A program made the position numbers and the translations under genes. A stretch of 7,671 nt of DNA from SAR86 cluster bacterium (GTDB taxonomy: Bacteria; Pseudomonadota; Gammaproteobacteria; SAR86; D2472): positions 1 through 7,671 of the forward strand of contig JAQWJG010000005.1 of NCBI GenBank assembly GCA_029248485.1. The letters are read 5' to 3'. Position 1 is the first letter of the stretch; every line of letters begins with the position of its first letter. Positions 1-7,030 of the stretch are shown one piece after another. The notes beneath the pieces are model-generated. The model did not search any database. It was given only the letters and a program-made list of their open reading frames with translations, and had not been told where the DNA came from.

Positions 1-1097
1 ATTATTATCTTGATCAAGTTCCTGATGCTGAGGTGGCATTTATTTCTACCAATCCTTCTAATGGGGCTGTAAAGACCTATATTGGTGGCTTGAATTTCTC
101 AAAAAGTAATTTCGATAGGGTGAAGCAATCATACCCTCAAGCTGGTTCAAGCTTCAAGCCATTTATTTACGCCTCTGCTTTTGCAAATGGTTACAAGGCA
201 TCTGACAAAATAAATGATGCCCCTATTATTTTTGAAGACTCAAATTTAGAGAGTAGTTGGAGGCCAGAAAATTATACTGGCAAATTTTATGGACCTATTA
301 GGCTCAGAGAAGCCCTAGTTCAGTCTATCAATATAGTTTCTATTAAGTTATTAAGAGAAATGGGAATTCCATTGACTCAAAATTATTTATCAAGGTTTGG
401 CTTCTCTAAATCAAGACTGGCTCCAGATCTTTCGTTAGCACTCGGATCATCAAGCTTTTCTCCGGCTGAGATGGTTCGAGCATACAGTATCATGGTTAAT
501 TCTGATGACCCTAAAGATTTATTTTTTATTGAAAGGGTTGTGGACAGAAATGGAAAAACTATTTTTCAAAATCCTCAAGCAAAAATTAAGACAAAAAATA
601 TCAATGCTTTTCCATGGTTTCAAACCCAGTTAACAGAGGAAATTAAACCTTTTTATTTATTGCCGCCTATCCAAAATGAATCTTCAGTACCAATTGATCC
701 TAGGGTAACTTTTGTTACAAAAGACATATTACGAGAGGCTCTTTCAAGAGGTAGTAACGGAAGAAAAACACAAGCTTTAAATAGAAGTGATATAGCAGGA
801 AAAACGGGCACTACAAATGATGCAATAAGCACTTGGTTTTCTGGTTTTCATAATGATTTAGTAACGACTGTATGGGTTGGAACTGATGATTTTTCTTCAT
901 TGGGAGATAATGAATTTGGCTCCAGCATAGCATTGCCTACTTGGGTTGACTTTATGAAAACAGCACTAGTTGGTCTGCCTGAAGAAGACTGGAAAATTCC
1001 AAATGGATTATCTTATGTGAGGGTTGACCGTGAGACAGGTAAGCCAGTTGATGAAAGCAGTAAAAACTCTTACTTTGAGCTTTTTTTAGATGAATAA
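1..1097 (+). CDS. mrcA: Penicillin-binding protein 1A, 3' part (transpeptidase domain; 5' end outside window)
   Basis: This is the C-terminal part of a bifunctional class A penicillin-binding protein, which polymerises and cross-links peptidoglycan on the outer face of the inner membrane. The frame is open from base 3, and residues YYLDQVPDAEV precede the GTG at 33, so that GTG is internal and not a start. The transpeptidase signatures are complete and in order. SSFK (147-158) supplies the catalytic serine and lysine, SIN (324-332) is the SxN motif, and KTGT (801-812) is the KTG motif, followed by a typical NDAISTWFSGF stretch. Spacing between motifs and the LALGSSSFSPAEMVRAYS segment fit PBP1A. 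Family members are usually near 800 residues, so the membrane anchor and GT51 glycosyltransferase domain should lie upstream. It ends with TAA two bases before the end of the convergent slmA. PBP1A is preferred over PBP1B or PBP1C by general motif likeness only. Confidence 0.94.
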   Translation, partial: YYLDQVPDAEVAFISTNPSNGAVKTYIGGLNFSKSNFDRVKQSYPQAGSSFKPFIYASAFANGYKASDKINDAPIIFEDSNLESSWRPENYTGKFYGPIRLREALVQSINIVSIKLLREMGIPLTQNYLSRFGFSKSRLAPDLSLALGSSSFSPAEMVRAYSIMVNSDDPKDLFFIERVVDRNGKTIFQNPQAKIKTKNINAFPWFQTQLTEEIKPFYLLPPIQNESSVPIDPRVTFVTKDILREALSRGSNGRKTQALNRSDIAGKTGTTNDAISTWFSGFHNDLVTTVWVGTDDFSSLGDNEFGSSIALPTWVDFMKTALVGLPEEDWKIPNGLSYVRVDRETGKPVDESSKNSYFELFLDE

Positions 1098-1099
1098 AC

Positions 1100-1672
1100 T
1101 TAACTCTTAAAAATACTACTAGAAATAAGTGACCAATAATTTTCAATATAGCCACTTGGTATTTCTTTAAACTTATTTCTAATAAATCTAGAAATCATTC
1201 CTTCCATTATTGTGGTAATTAGATGGGCGCTTTGACCTGCGGTCAACTGCAGCGAATCTTTTTTTGAGGATAGCAATTGTTTGATTGAAAGCTCTAATCT
1301 TTCATAGAACTGATTGACAGAGTCGATGACATTTTGTTCACTTGGTCCTAATGCTTCACGAGATAAAATTCGAGCAAAGCCTTTGTTTTTTTCAAGAAAT
1401 ATTGCATAAAAAAAGAATATTAATCTTACTTTTTCTTCAGCCTCAATATCAGAGTCTTTTTTTATTTCTCCAACTTTTTGGAAGATCGTCTGATCACAGA
1501 ATGTGAATAACTCTAAAAAAATTGATCTTTTGCTAGGAAAATGCCTGTAAAGGGCTGCTTCAGTCACGCCGCTTTCTGCTGCAAGAACAGCTGTTGTAAC
1601 CTTAGTAGCATCCCTTTCTTCTAAAAGCTTTGCTAAGCTCTGAAGGATAATTTGCTTTCTGTCTTTTGACAT
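1100..1672 (-). CDS. slmA: Nucleoid occlusion factor SlmA (TetR family)
   Basis: A 190-residue TetR-fold protein, close to the 198 residues of E. coli SlmA. SlmA binds DNA sites across the chromosome and antagonises FtsZ polymerisation over the nucleoid, so it is a division regulator and not a classical repressor. The assignment rests on likeness along the whole chain. The N-terminal ILQSLAKLLE helix is followed by a helix-turn-helix at about residues 26-48 containing GVTEAALYRHFPSK, nearly identical to the SlmA version. The C-terminal EGMISRFIRNKFKEIPSG segment matches the E. coli EGMLSRFVRSEFKYRPT region; ordinary TetR regulators diverge there. The gene begins 4 bp after the algC stop, so the two are probably cotranscribed. 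Only a weak GAGA lies upstream and no good ribosome binding site is seen. In E. coli slmA lies between dut and pyrE; here neither is adjacent. Confidence 0.9.
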   Translation of the reverse strand: MSKDRKQIILQSLAKLLEERDATKVTTAVLAAESGVTEAALYRHFPSKRSIFLELFTFCDQTIFQKVGEIKKDSDIEAEEKVRLIFFFYAIFLEKNKGFARILSREALGPSEQNVIDSVNQFYERLELSIKQLLSSKKDSLQLTAGQSAHLITTIMEGMISRFIRNKFKEIPSGYIENYWSLISSSIFKS

Positions 1673-1676
1673 AGCT

Positions 1677-3047
1677 TTAGCTTATCTCAATGTTAATTGT
1701 TTCATCAATTTTTTTTAGTTGATTGAGAAATAAATTTTGTATTTCATTTAGTCTCTCTGGAGAATTTGCCTCAAATCTCAAAACAAGCTTTGGGGTTGTA
1801 TTTGAGGCTCTAAGCAAACCCCAGCCGTCATTAAAGTTTACCCTAAGGCCATCTATTGTAATTTTTCTACCTTCTCCAAATTCAGATTGAGAAACAAAAT
1901 CCTCAACTATTTTGAATTTCTCTTCTTCATTTACATTTATATTTAATTCAGGTGTTGAAAAGGCCTTTGGCAACTGATCAAACATTGTAGAAAGAGAGGA
2001 TGAAGAATTTTTTATTACTTCTATTAGCCTAAAAGCCGAATAATGCCCGTCATCGAAACCATACCATGCATCATTAAAAAAGATATGGCCGCTCATTTCT
2101 CCAGCAAGCGGAGCGTTAGTTTTTTTGATGGTATTTTTAATGTGAAAATGTCCTGTAGGAGACATGATTGGTATGCCGCCAGCTTCTGTAATAATTTCGG
2201 CGAGTAAATTCGTGCACTTGACATCAAATACTATTTCTTTGGTTTTGCTATTTTGTAAAACTGATCTACTAAATATCATCATCAGCTGATCCGGGTAGAT
2301 AATTTCACCTAGATTGCTCACCACTCCCAGCCTGTCTCCATCTCCATCAAATGCAATGCCAAGATCTGCTTCCTCTTCTTTGACACTTTCAATCAAATCT
2401 TGAAGATTTTCCACCTTGCCCGGGTCAGGATGATGATTAGGAAAATTTCCATCAATTTCACAAAATAACTCGACTACTTCATGCCCCAGTGCACGCATTA
2501 ATTTAGGTGCAATTTCTCCAGCTGAACCATTGCCACAATCAATAACAACCTTGATTTTTTTTGAGTTCTTGGATGCTTGAGATTTTACCTCTTCAATATA
2601 TTCATCCATTAGATCTTTTTTAACGATTTCAAATCCAATGTTTTTAGAGTCTGGTTTGTTTGAAATTAAATCAAGCATCTCAATCCCAGAGACTGGCAAG
2701 TCATTAATTACAATTTTAAAACCATTATAATTTTTTGGATTATGGCTTCCGGTTATCATAACGCCTGATTTTGAGGTAAGTTTTTTTGCAGCAAAATAAA
2801 GAAGCGGGCTTGTTACTATGCCTACATTCACAATGTTGATTCCAAGGGATTGCAATTCTTTTGAAAGCAGTTTCAATATATCTTCTCCGGATAGCCGTCC
2901 ATCTCTGCCTAGCGCTAACTCATTCACTCTCTCATCAGAGCATTTTTTCGCTATAGCAGATGCTATAGCTTTTATTGAAAATTCATTGATTTGCTCAGGT
3001 ACTATTCCGCGAATATCATATTCCCTGAAAATGGATTCATCGATCAT
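1677..3047 (-). CDS. algC: Phosphomannomutase/phosphoglucomutase AlgC
   Basis: A 456-residue alpha-D-phosphohexomutase that interconverts hexose 6-phosphate and 1-phosphate (mannose and glucose), feeding GDP-mannose and UDP-glucose for LPS and other surface sugars. All four active-site loops are visible. TGSHNP (residues 99-104) holds the phosphorylated Ser101. DGDGD (234-238) binds Mg2+. GEMSGH (316-321) recognises the sugar, and RASNTTP (413-419) binds phosphate. The N-terminal FREYDIRG and the length (463 in Pseudomonas AlgC) fit the AlgC branch better than the GlmM branch. The ATG at 3047 is the natural start because the family begins just before this FREYDIRG segment. No Shine-Dalgarno motif precedes it, and a TATAAT sits only about 16-21 bases upstream, implying a very short leader. 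It heads a two-gene unit with slmA. The frequent partners dut and coaBC are not beside it here. Confidence 0.95.
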   Translation of the reverse strand: MIDESIFREYDIRGIVPEQINEFSIKAIASAIAKKCSDERVNELALGRDGRLSGEDILKLLSKELQSLGINIVNVGIVTSPLLYFAAKKLTSKSGVMITGSHNPKNYNGFKIVINDLPVSGIEMLDLISNKPDSKNIGFEIVKKDLMDEYIEEVKSQASKNSKKIKVVIDCGNGSAGEIAPKLMRALGHEVVELFCEIDGNFPNHHPDPGKVENLQDLIESVKEEEADLGIAFDGDGDRLGVVSNLGEIIYPDQLMMIFSRSVLQNSKTKEIVFDVKCTNLLAEIITEAGGIPIMSPTGHFHIKNTIKKTNAPLAGEMSGHIFFNDAWYGFDDGHYSAFRLIEVIKNSSSSLSTMFDQLPKAFSTPELNINVNEEEKFKIVEDFVSQSEFGEGRKITIDGLRVNFNDGWGLLRASNTTPKLVLRFEANSPERLNEIQNLFLNQLKKIDETINIEIS

Positions 3048-3113
3048 AGCAATTTTAATTTCATTATATGAGTTGTTTTGTCATAATAGCTGAGACTTAA
3101 AACCATAGACAAC
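3048..3113. promoter_or_regulatory. Divergent promoter region between algC and ilvE
   Basis: This 66 bp spacer is the only sizeable non-coding stretch in the window and must hold promoters for both the algC-slmA pair and the ilvE-led row. On the minus strand bases 3068 to 3063 read TATAAT, a consensus -10 box. Placing it at -12 to -7 puts the start near 3056 and leaves about 9 bases of leader before the algC ATG. No good -35 lies 16-18 bases upstream of it. For ilvE the best -10-like element is CATAAT at 3082-3087, again without a convincing -35 (TTTCAT at 17 bp spacing). No operator palindrome, attenuator or leader peptide is apparent. The box itself is seen; promoter activity is inferred. 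Confidence 0.45.
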
Positions 3114-4034
3114 ATGTTTCTTAACACAGACGCAAAATTTATTTGGCTGAATGGAAATTTTCAGCCATTTAATGATACAAATATTCATCTCTTATCTAAT
3201 ACTTTGCATTACGGAATGGGTGTTTTTGAGGGGGTGAGAGCATATGAAACAAATGATGGAGGGGCTATATTTAGGTTAATTGATCACACCGAAAGATTAT
3301 TTTCTGTAGCATCAAAAATTAATATAAGCATTCCGTACTCTGCAAATGATTTGTGTCAAGCTCAAATAGATACAATGTCAAAGAATAACCTTAGAGAGGG
3401 CTATATTAGACCAATTGTTTTTCTTGGCAGTGAGTCTATGGGTCTCAGGTCCCAAGACTCACTTTCTGTTAATGTTGCTATTGCATGCTGGGAATGGCCC
3501 TCATATATGGATCCAGGAGCTAAGAAAAATGGTATTTCAGTTATCAAATCTCCCTTCCAGCAGTATGACAATCCTTTGTATTCAAACAATAAAATTATTG
3601 GTACATATGTTAATTCCATTATGGCGGTTAATGATGCTATTTCTAAGGGTGCTGAAGAGGCAATACTTTTAGATAAAAATGGTTACATTTCTGAGGGGAG
3701 TGGAGAAAATCTTTTTATCGTAAAAAACTCTACTTTAATTACTCCCACCACAGATTATTGTTTAAACGGGATTACTCGACAAAGCGTCATATCTATTGCT
3801 AAAAATCTTAATTATTCAGTTGAAGAAAGGAACCTAACTTTTGATGAATTATTAGATGCTGATGAAGCGTTTTATTCCGGAACTGCTGTTGAGATTACTC
3901 CAATTACAAGCGTTGATGGTGCCACAATCGGCTCAGGCATAATTGGTCCTGTTACTGAAATTTTACAGAATAAATATTCTGAAATAGTCTGTGGCCAAGA
4001 TACCAGCTATTCGGACTGGCTTACAGCAATCTAA
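3114..4034 (+). CDS. ilvE: Branched-chain amino acid aminotransferase
   Basis: A 306-residue fold-type IV PLP aminotransferase that performs the last step of valine, leucine and isoleucine synthesis, using glutamate as amino donor. The length nearly equals E. coli IlvE (309). The N-terminal block FIWLNG, then SNTLHYGMGVFEGVRAYE (residues 28-45), is the family hallmark. YIRPIVFLG (97-105) follows. Lys160 in NNKIIGTYVNS is the expected Schiff-base lysine, in the place of the E. coli AKAGGNYLSS segment. SEGSGENLF (193-201) supplies the glutamate that contacts the PLP pyridine nitrogen, and SGTAVEITPI (255-264) completes the cofactor site. D-amino acid transaminase and aminodeoxychorismate lyase share the fold, but the SVDG and IGPVT stretches near the C-terminus support IlvE. 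It starts at ATG without a visible Shine-Dalgarno motif and stops 13 bp before the glycosyltransferase, so read-through into the next three genes is likely. Confidence 0.95.
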   Translation: MFLNTDAKFIWLNGNFQPFNDTNIHLLSNTLHYGMGVFEGVRAYETNDGGAIFRLIDHTERLFSVASKINISIPYSANDLCQAQIDTMSKNNLREGYIRPIVFLGSESMGLRSQDSLSVNVAIACWEWPSYMDPGAKKNGISVIKSPFQQYDNPLYSNNKIIGTYVNSIMAVNDAISKGAEEAILLDKNGYISEGSGENLFIVKNSTLITPTTDYCLNGITRQSVISIAKNLNYSVEERNLTFDELLDADEAFYSGTAVEITPITSVDGATIGSGIIGPVTEILQNKYSEIVCGQDTSYSDWLTAI

Positions 4035-4047
4035 ACATTAATTTAAA

Positions 4048-5292
4048 TTGAATCCAAAATTAAATATTGCTATCTCAAGCTATCGCAGTGCTCCATTTGG
4101 GGGCGGCCAAGGCATATTTATCTATGAGCTATCAAAGGCATTGCAAGCACTAGGTCATAATGTAGATATTATCTCCGGTCCCCCATATCCAAATTTAGAG
4201 CCAGATATTAACTTAATTAAATCTCCTGGATTAGATTTATTTAGTACTTTTGTCTTTAAAGAGAGGCTTTCTCTTTTTAGAAATAAAAAAAATAAATCTC
4301 TAGATGATTGGTATGAATTTTTTTCCACTTTGTTAGGAGGTTTCCCTGAAATTAAAACATTTGGGCATAGGTTGAATAAGGTACTTGCCAACTCCTCGTA
4401 TGATGTATTGATTGACAATCAATCTATTAGCTTTGGTATTCTTGAGATTCAGAAAAAACTTCCTGTTCTTGAAATCATCCATCATCCTATTTCAAAAGAC
4501 TACAAATACGACCTTAAATTTTCCAAAGGAATAATCCAAAAAATTTCAAAATGGCGGTGGTTCTCTTTTTTAAAAATGCAAAAAAAAGTTGCTCCGAAAC
4601 TTAGAGCTATTTCAACTCCATCATTTAATTCAAAAAAAGATATTGCAAAAGATTTTAATGTTTTAAGCAAAAATATTTTCGTTATACCCAACGGAATTGA
4701 TTTTCAAAAATTTTCTCCTAAAAAAAATATCTCTCGAATTCCTGGGCAGATCATCACTACTGCAAGCGCAGATGTTCCTTTGAAAGGTTTGGACTTTACT
4801 TTAAAAGCTGTCTCTCAGTTAAAAAAAGATTTTCCCTATATTAGATTAGTTATTATTGGAGCTGCCAGAGCTGGAGGACATACAGAGCGTTTGATACAAA
4901 AACTAAAAATCGAAGCAAACATTGTTTACAAAACCAATTTAACAAAAGAAGAAATTGCAACTGAATATGCAAACAGCAATATTGCAATTGTTAGCTCATT
5001 ATATGAGGGATTTGGTTTTCCAGTTGGAGAGGCAATGGCAAGCGGCATTCCTTTGATAGCTACTAATGTTGCTTCTATCCCAGAAATCACCAGCACTTTT
5101 GCTGAGCTAATTCCTGTAAGTGATTCAAAAAGCATTGAAAGATCTATAATTAATATCCTATCCAACCCATCCAAATATCAGAGTAGAGCCGATGAGGGTA
5201 GAAAACATATAATAGAAAACTTCGATTGGTATAAAATTTCAAAGTCTTACGAGACTTTGATTTATAGAATTATTCAAGATTTCAAATGCTAA
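4048..5292 (+). CDS. GT4-family glycosyltransferase
   Basis: A 414-residue GT-B-fold retaining glycosyltransferase that would move a sugar from a nucleotide donor to an unknown acceptor in the cytoplasm. The N-terminal domain opens with NIAISSYRS and a glycine-rich loop GGGQG (18-22), which is followed by a helix of the acceptor side. The C-terminal Rossmann domain starts near residue 234 with ITTASADVPLKGLD; Lys247-Gly248 contact donor phosphate in this family. It carries the EX7E motif E320 to E328 in EGFGFPVGE. No signal peptide or membrane segment is seen. The start is TTG at 4048: the same frame has a stop at 4039-4041, and no ATG lies near the conserved beginning. It follows ilvE by 13 bp and overlaps the methyltransferase start by 7 bases. 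The middle of the gene is AT-richer than its surroundings. It resembles, from memory, GT4 proteins of an uncharacterised actinobacterial cluster. The substrate cannot be told. Confidence 0.9.
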   Translation: MNPKLNIAISSYRSAPFGGGQGIFIYELSKALQALGHNVDIISGPPYPNLEPDINLIKSPGLDLFSTFVFKERLSLFRNKKNKSLDDWYEFFSTLLGGFPEIKTFGHRLNKVLANSSYDVLIDNQSISFGILEIQKKLPVLEIIHHPISKDYKYDLKFSKGIIQKISKWRWFSFLKMQKKVAPKLRAISTPSFNSKKDIAKDFNVLSKNIFVIPNGIDFQKFSPKKNISRIPGQIITTASADVPLKGLDFTLKAVSQLKKDFPYIRLVIIGAARAGGHTERLIQKLKIEANIVYKTNLTKEEIATEYANSNIAIVSSLYEGFGFPVGEAMASGIPLIATNVASIPEITSTFAELIPVSDSKSIERSIINILSNPSKYQSRADEGRKHIIENFDWYKISKSYETLIYRIIQDFKC

Positions 5293-5990
5293 CTTTTAAT
5301 TTAAATAAAATTCACCTTCCGCCTAAGGCAAGAATCTTAGATGTAGGTTGTGGAGAAGGGCGTCATATTTTTGGTTCCTTGCAGGCATATACAGACGTTT
5401 TTTGCACAGGAATAGATCAAGATATTCCCTCTTTAATTAAATGCAAAGAAGGCTTAGATTTTTTTAAGGAACTCGATACTGCCTCAACAGTTTTCATGCA
5501 AGGCTCTGTCTATAAACTTCCGTTTGAAAATAATAGCTTTGATCTTGTTATCTGTTCAGAGGTTCTAGAGCATTTAGATAATTACCATGCCGCAATTGAA
5601 GAGATTTATAGAGTCTTAAAACCCAAAGGAAAATTCTTACCTAGCGTTCCCTCATTTTGGCCAGAAAAAATATGTTGGTCTCTCTCGTCTGGCTATCAAA
5701 ATATGCCTGGCGGCCATGTAAGAATTTTTAAGAAACATCAAGTAATTAGTGAGATCGAAGGTCATGGATTTACTTATGATTATTCCGAAAGATTTCATGG
5801 TTTGCATAGCGCATATTGGTGGCTTAGGTGTCTTTTTTGGAACAACCAAGATACAAATTATCTAGTAAAGATATATAAAAAATTTCTTGAATATCAAATT
5901 CTTCAAAATCCAGCATGGTTAAATAATTTTGAAAAAGTTCTCAATCCTATTTTTGGTAAAAGTGTCGCATTTTATTTTGAAAAAAAATGA
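5286..5990 (+). CDS. Class I SAM-dependent methyltransferase (Methyltransf_11-like)
   Basis: A 234-residue soluble methyltransferase. Motif I is ILDVGCGEGRH (17-27), which binds SAM, with the acidic ribose-binding residue probably Asp44 in GIDQD. The motif around 79-97 (LPFENNSFDLVICSEVLEH) and the YRVLKPKGKFL strand (108-118) are typical of the ubiquinone/small-molecule methyltransferase branch. The C-terminal third is unusual and rich in aromatics, with HGLHSAYWWLRC (171-182) and NPIFGKSVAFYF (220-231), and may shape a specific substrate pocket. I associate this tail with methyltransferases of an actinobacterial cluster that also holds GT4 and prenyltransferase-like genes (memory only). The ATG overlaps the glycosyltransferase stop (ATGCTAA, 7 bases), and the stop overlaps the next gene's start (ATGA). 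Both suggest translational coupling. The gene ends in a run of eight A. The methyl acceptor is unknown. Confidence 0.9.
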   Translation: MLTFNLNKIHLPPKARILDVGCGEGRHIFGSLQAYTDVFCTGIDQDIPSLIKCKEGLDFFKELDTASTVFMQGSVYKLPFENNSFDLVICSEVLEHLDNYHAAIEEIYRVLKPKGKFLPSVPSFWPEKICWSLSSGYQNMPGGHVRIFKKHQVISEIEGHGFTYDYSERFHGLHSAYWWLRCLFWNNQDTNYLVKIYKKFLEYQILQNPAWLNNFEKVLNPIFGKSVAFYFEKK

Positions 5991-7030
5991 AAAATTTTCC
6001 AAACATATCTTTTATTAAACCTGACTCCCTTGATGGACTAAATCATTTAGGTAAATTTTTAGATGAAATCCAATTTCTTTCTGGGGCTATTCCCTCCAAT
6101 CAAGACGGTTCTCATGACCCTTGGGATCATCTTGAGGCAGTAATGGGCTTGACTACTTTAGGCTATAAAACTCAAGCTCTAAAAGGCTTGCATTGGATGT
6201 CTGCTAATCAAAATGATGATGGGAGCTGGTATAACCTATATCAAGATGAGGAGCCATTAGAGCTTAACAAACAAACCAACTATGCTTCATATATTGCTGT
6301 TGCTGTATGGCATTTTTATTTACTCAATAATGATACTAATTTTTTACAAAACTTTTGGGAACCAGTCAAAAAAGGCATTTTATTTTCTCTTTCTGTTCAA
6401 CATAGCAATGGAGCAATTGCATGGAATATAGATGAGTATGGAAAAATTGATGAGGATTATCTTGTGACAGGCTGCAGTTCTATTGCGAAAAGTATTGAGT
6501 GTGCAATTGCTATTTGCCAAGTCTTAGGCCACCAAAATTATGAATCAGAATGGAAAATCGCACATTTAAAATTAATCACAGCCCTTGAAAATCCATCTGA
6601 AATTTTTGACTTACAAAAAGACCGTAGTAGGTTTTCAATGGATTGGTATTATCCGATTCTAGGCGGAATTAATTCCAAAACAAGGATCGCTTCTTTAATA
6701 ACAAAAATTCAAGATTCTTTTTGGATTGGGGGCCTTGGAATCAAATGTGTATCAGATGAGCCTTGGGTAACTGTTGCTGAAACCAGTGAGTGCTCCATAG
6801 CATATAAAAAAATTGGAGAAGATAAAATAGCATCAGAGCTACTTTATAATGCTATTGCTATAGTTGATAGCAAGGGCATACCTTATATGGGTTGGCAATT
6901 TAGTGAAAAAATTTACTGGCCAGACGAAACGCCAACCTGGACATCTGCAGCATGCATCCTAGCTGCTGATGCTAATAACCGACTGACCCCTGGAGCTGAT
7001 TTATTTCTTAAACAGCAATTTAAGCCTTAG
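5987..7030 (+). CDS. Prenyltransferase/terpene-cyclase-like alpha/alpha-toroid protein, function unknown
   Basis: A 347-residue soluble protein without signal peptide or membrane helix. It has a clear QW-type repeat at residues 66-81 (KGLHWMSANQNDDGSW), the pattern found in squalene-hopene cyclases and protein prenyltransferases. A degenerate second copy lies at 130-146 (GILFSLSVQHSNGAIAW). Other strong-looking motifs are HDPWDHLEA (43-51), TGCSSIAKSIECA (161-173), SRFSMDWYYPILGG (214-227) and ETPTWTSAACILAAD (314-328). The length equals about one toroid domain, half a squalene-hopene cyclase. The class II cyclase DxDD acid is not present; the nearest is DEDY (155-158). I also see no zinc ligand set of protein prenyltransferase beta subunits. 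It may be a divergent cyclase or prenyl-binding enzyme, or a toroid of glycosidase type. Its start overlaps the methyltransferase stop (ATGA), and its end overlaps the convergent methyltransferase by 11 bases. A gene of the same signature is annotated prenyltransferase in Actinobacteria, as far as I recall. Confidence 0.75.
   Translation: MKNFPNISFIKPDSLDGLNHLGKFLDEIQFLSGAIPSNQDGSHDPWDHLEAVMGLTTLGYKTQALKGLHWMSANQNDDGSWYNLYQDEEPLELNKQTNYASYIAVAVWHFYLLNNDTNFLQNFWEPVKKGILFSLSVQHSNGAIAWNIDEYGKIDEDYLVTGCSSIAKSIECAIAICQVLGHQNYESEWKIAHLKLITALENPSEIFDLQKDRSRFSMDWYYPILGGINSKTRIASLITKIQDSFWIGGLGIKCVSDEPWVTVAETSECSIAYKKIGEDKIASELLYNAIAIVDSKGIPYMGWQFSEKIYWPDETPTWTSAACILAADANNRLTPGADLFLKQQFKP

Noticed and set aside
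33..35. GTG at 33 as the start of a short penicillin-binding protein
   Set aside because: The same frame is open and PBP1A-like upstream of it, and the start would cut just before the transpeptidase domain.
1067..1087. Possible intrinsic terminator at the end of mrcA (CTC loop GAG followed by seven T)
   Set aside because: The stem is only 3 bp before A-T pairs and a bulge, too weak to call.
3044..3064. Six-codon ORF (MKLKLL) on the minus strand whose stop overlaps the algC ATG as ATGA
   Set aside because: Its ATG lies inside or next to the TATAAT box, so the predicted transcript would not include it. Such a tiny lysine/leucine ORF is expected by chance in AT-rich DNA.
2313..3459. Scattered GTGAG and CTCAC half-sites as possible SlmA binding sites
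   Set aside because: No pair forms the palindromic spacing expected of an SlmA site.
3401..3672. Open frames on both strands inside ilvE
   Set aside because: They lie wholly within the well-conserved ilvE frame and show no recognisable domain.
4155..5174. Three minus-strand open frames inside the GT4 gene
   Set aside because: They mirror the AT-rich plus-strand coding sequence, have no motifs and no plausible start region.
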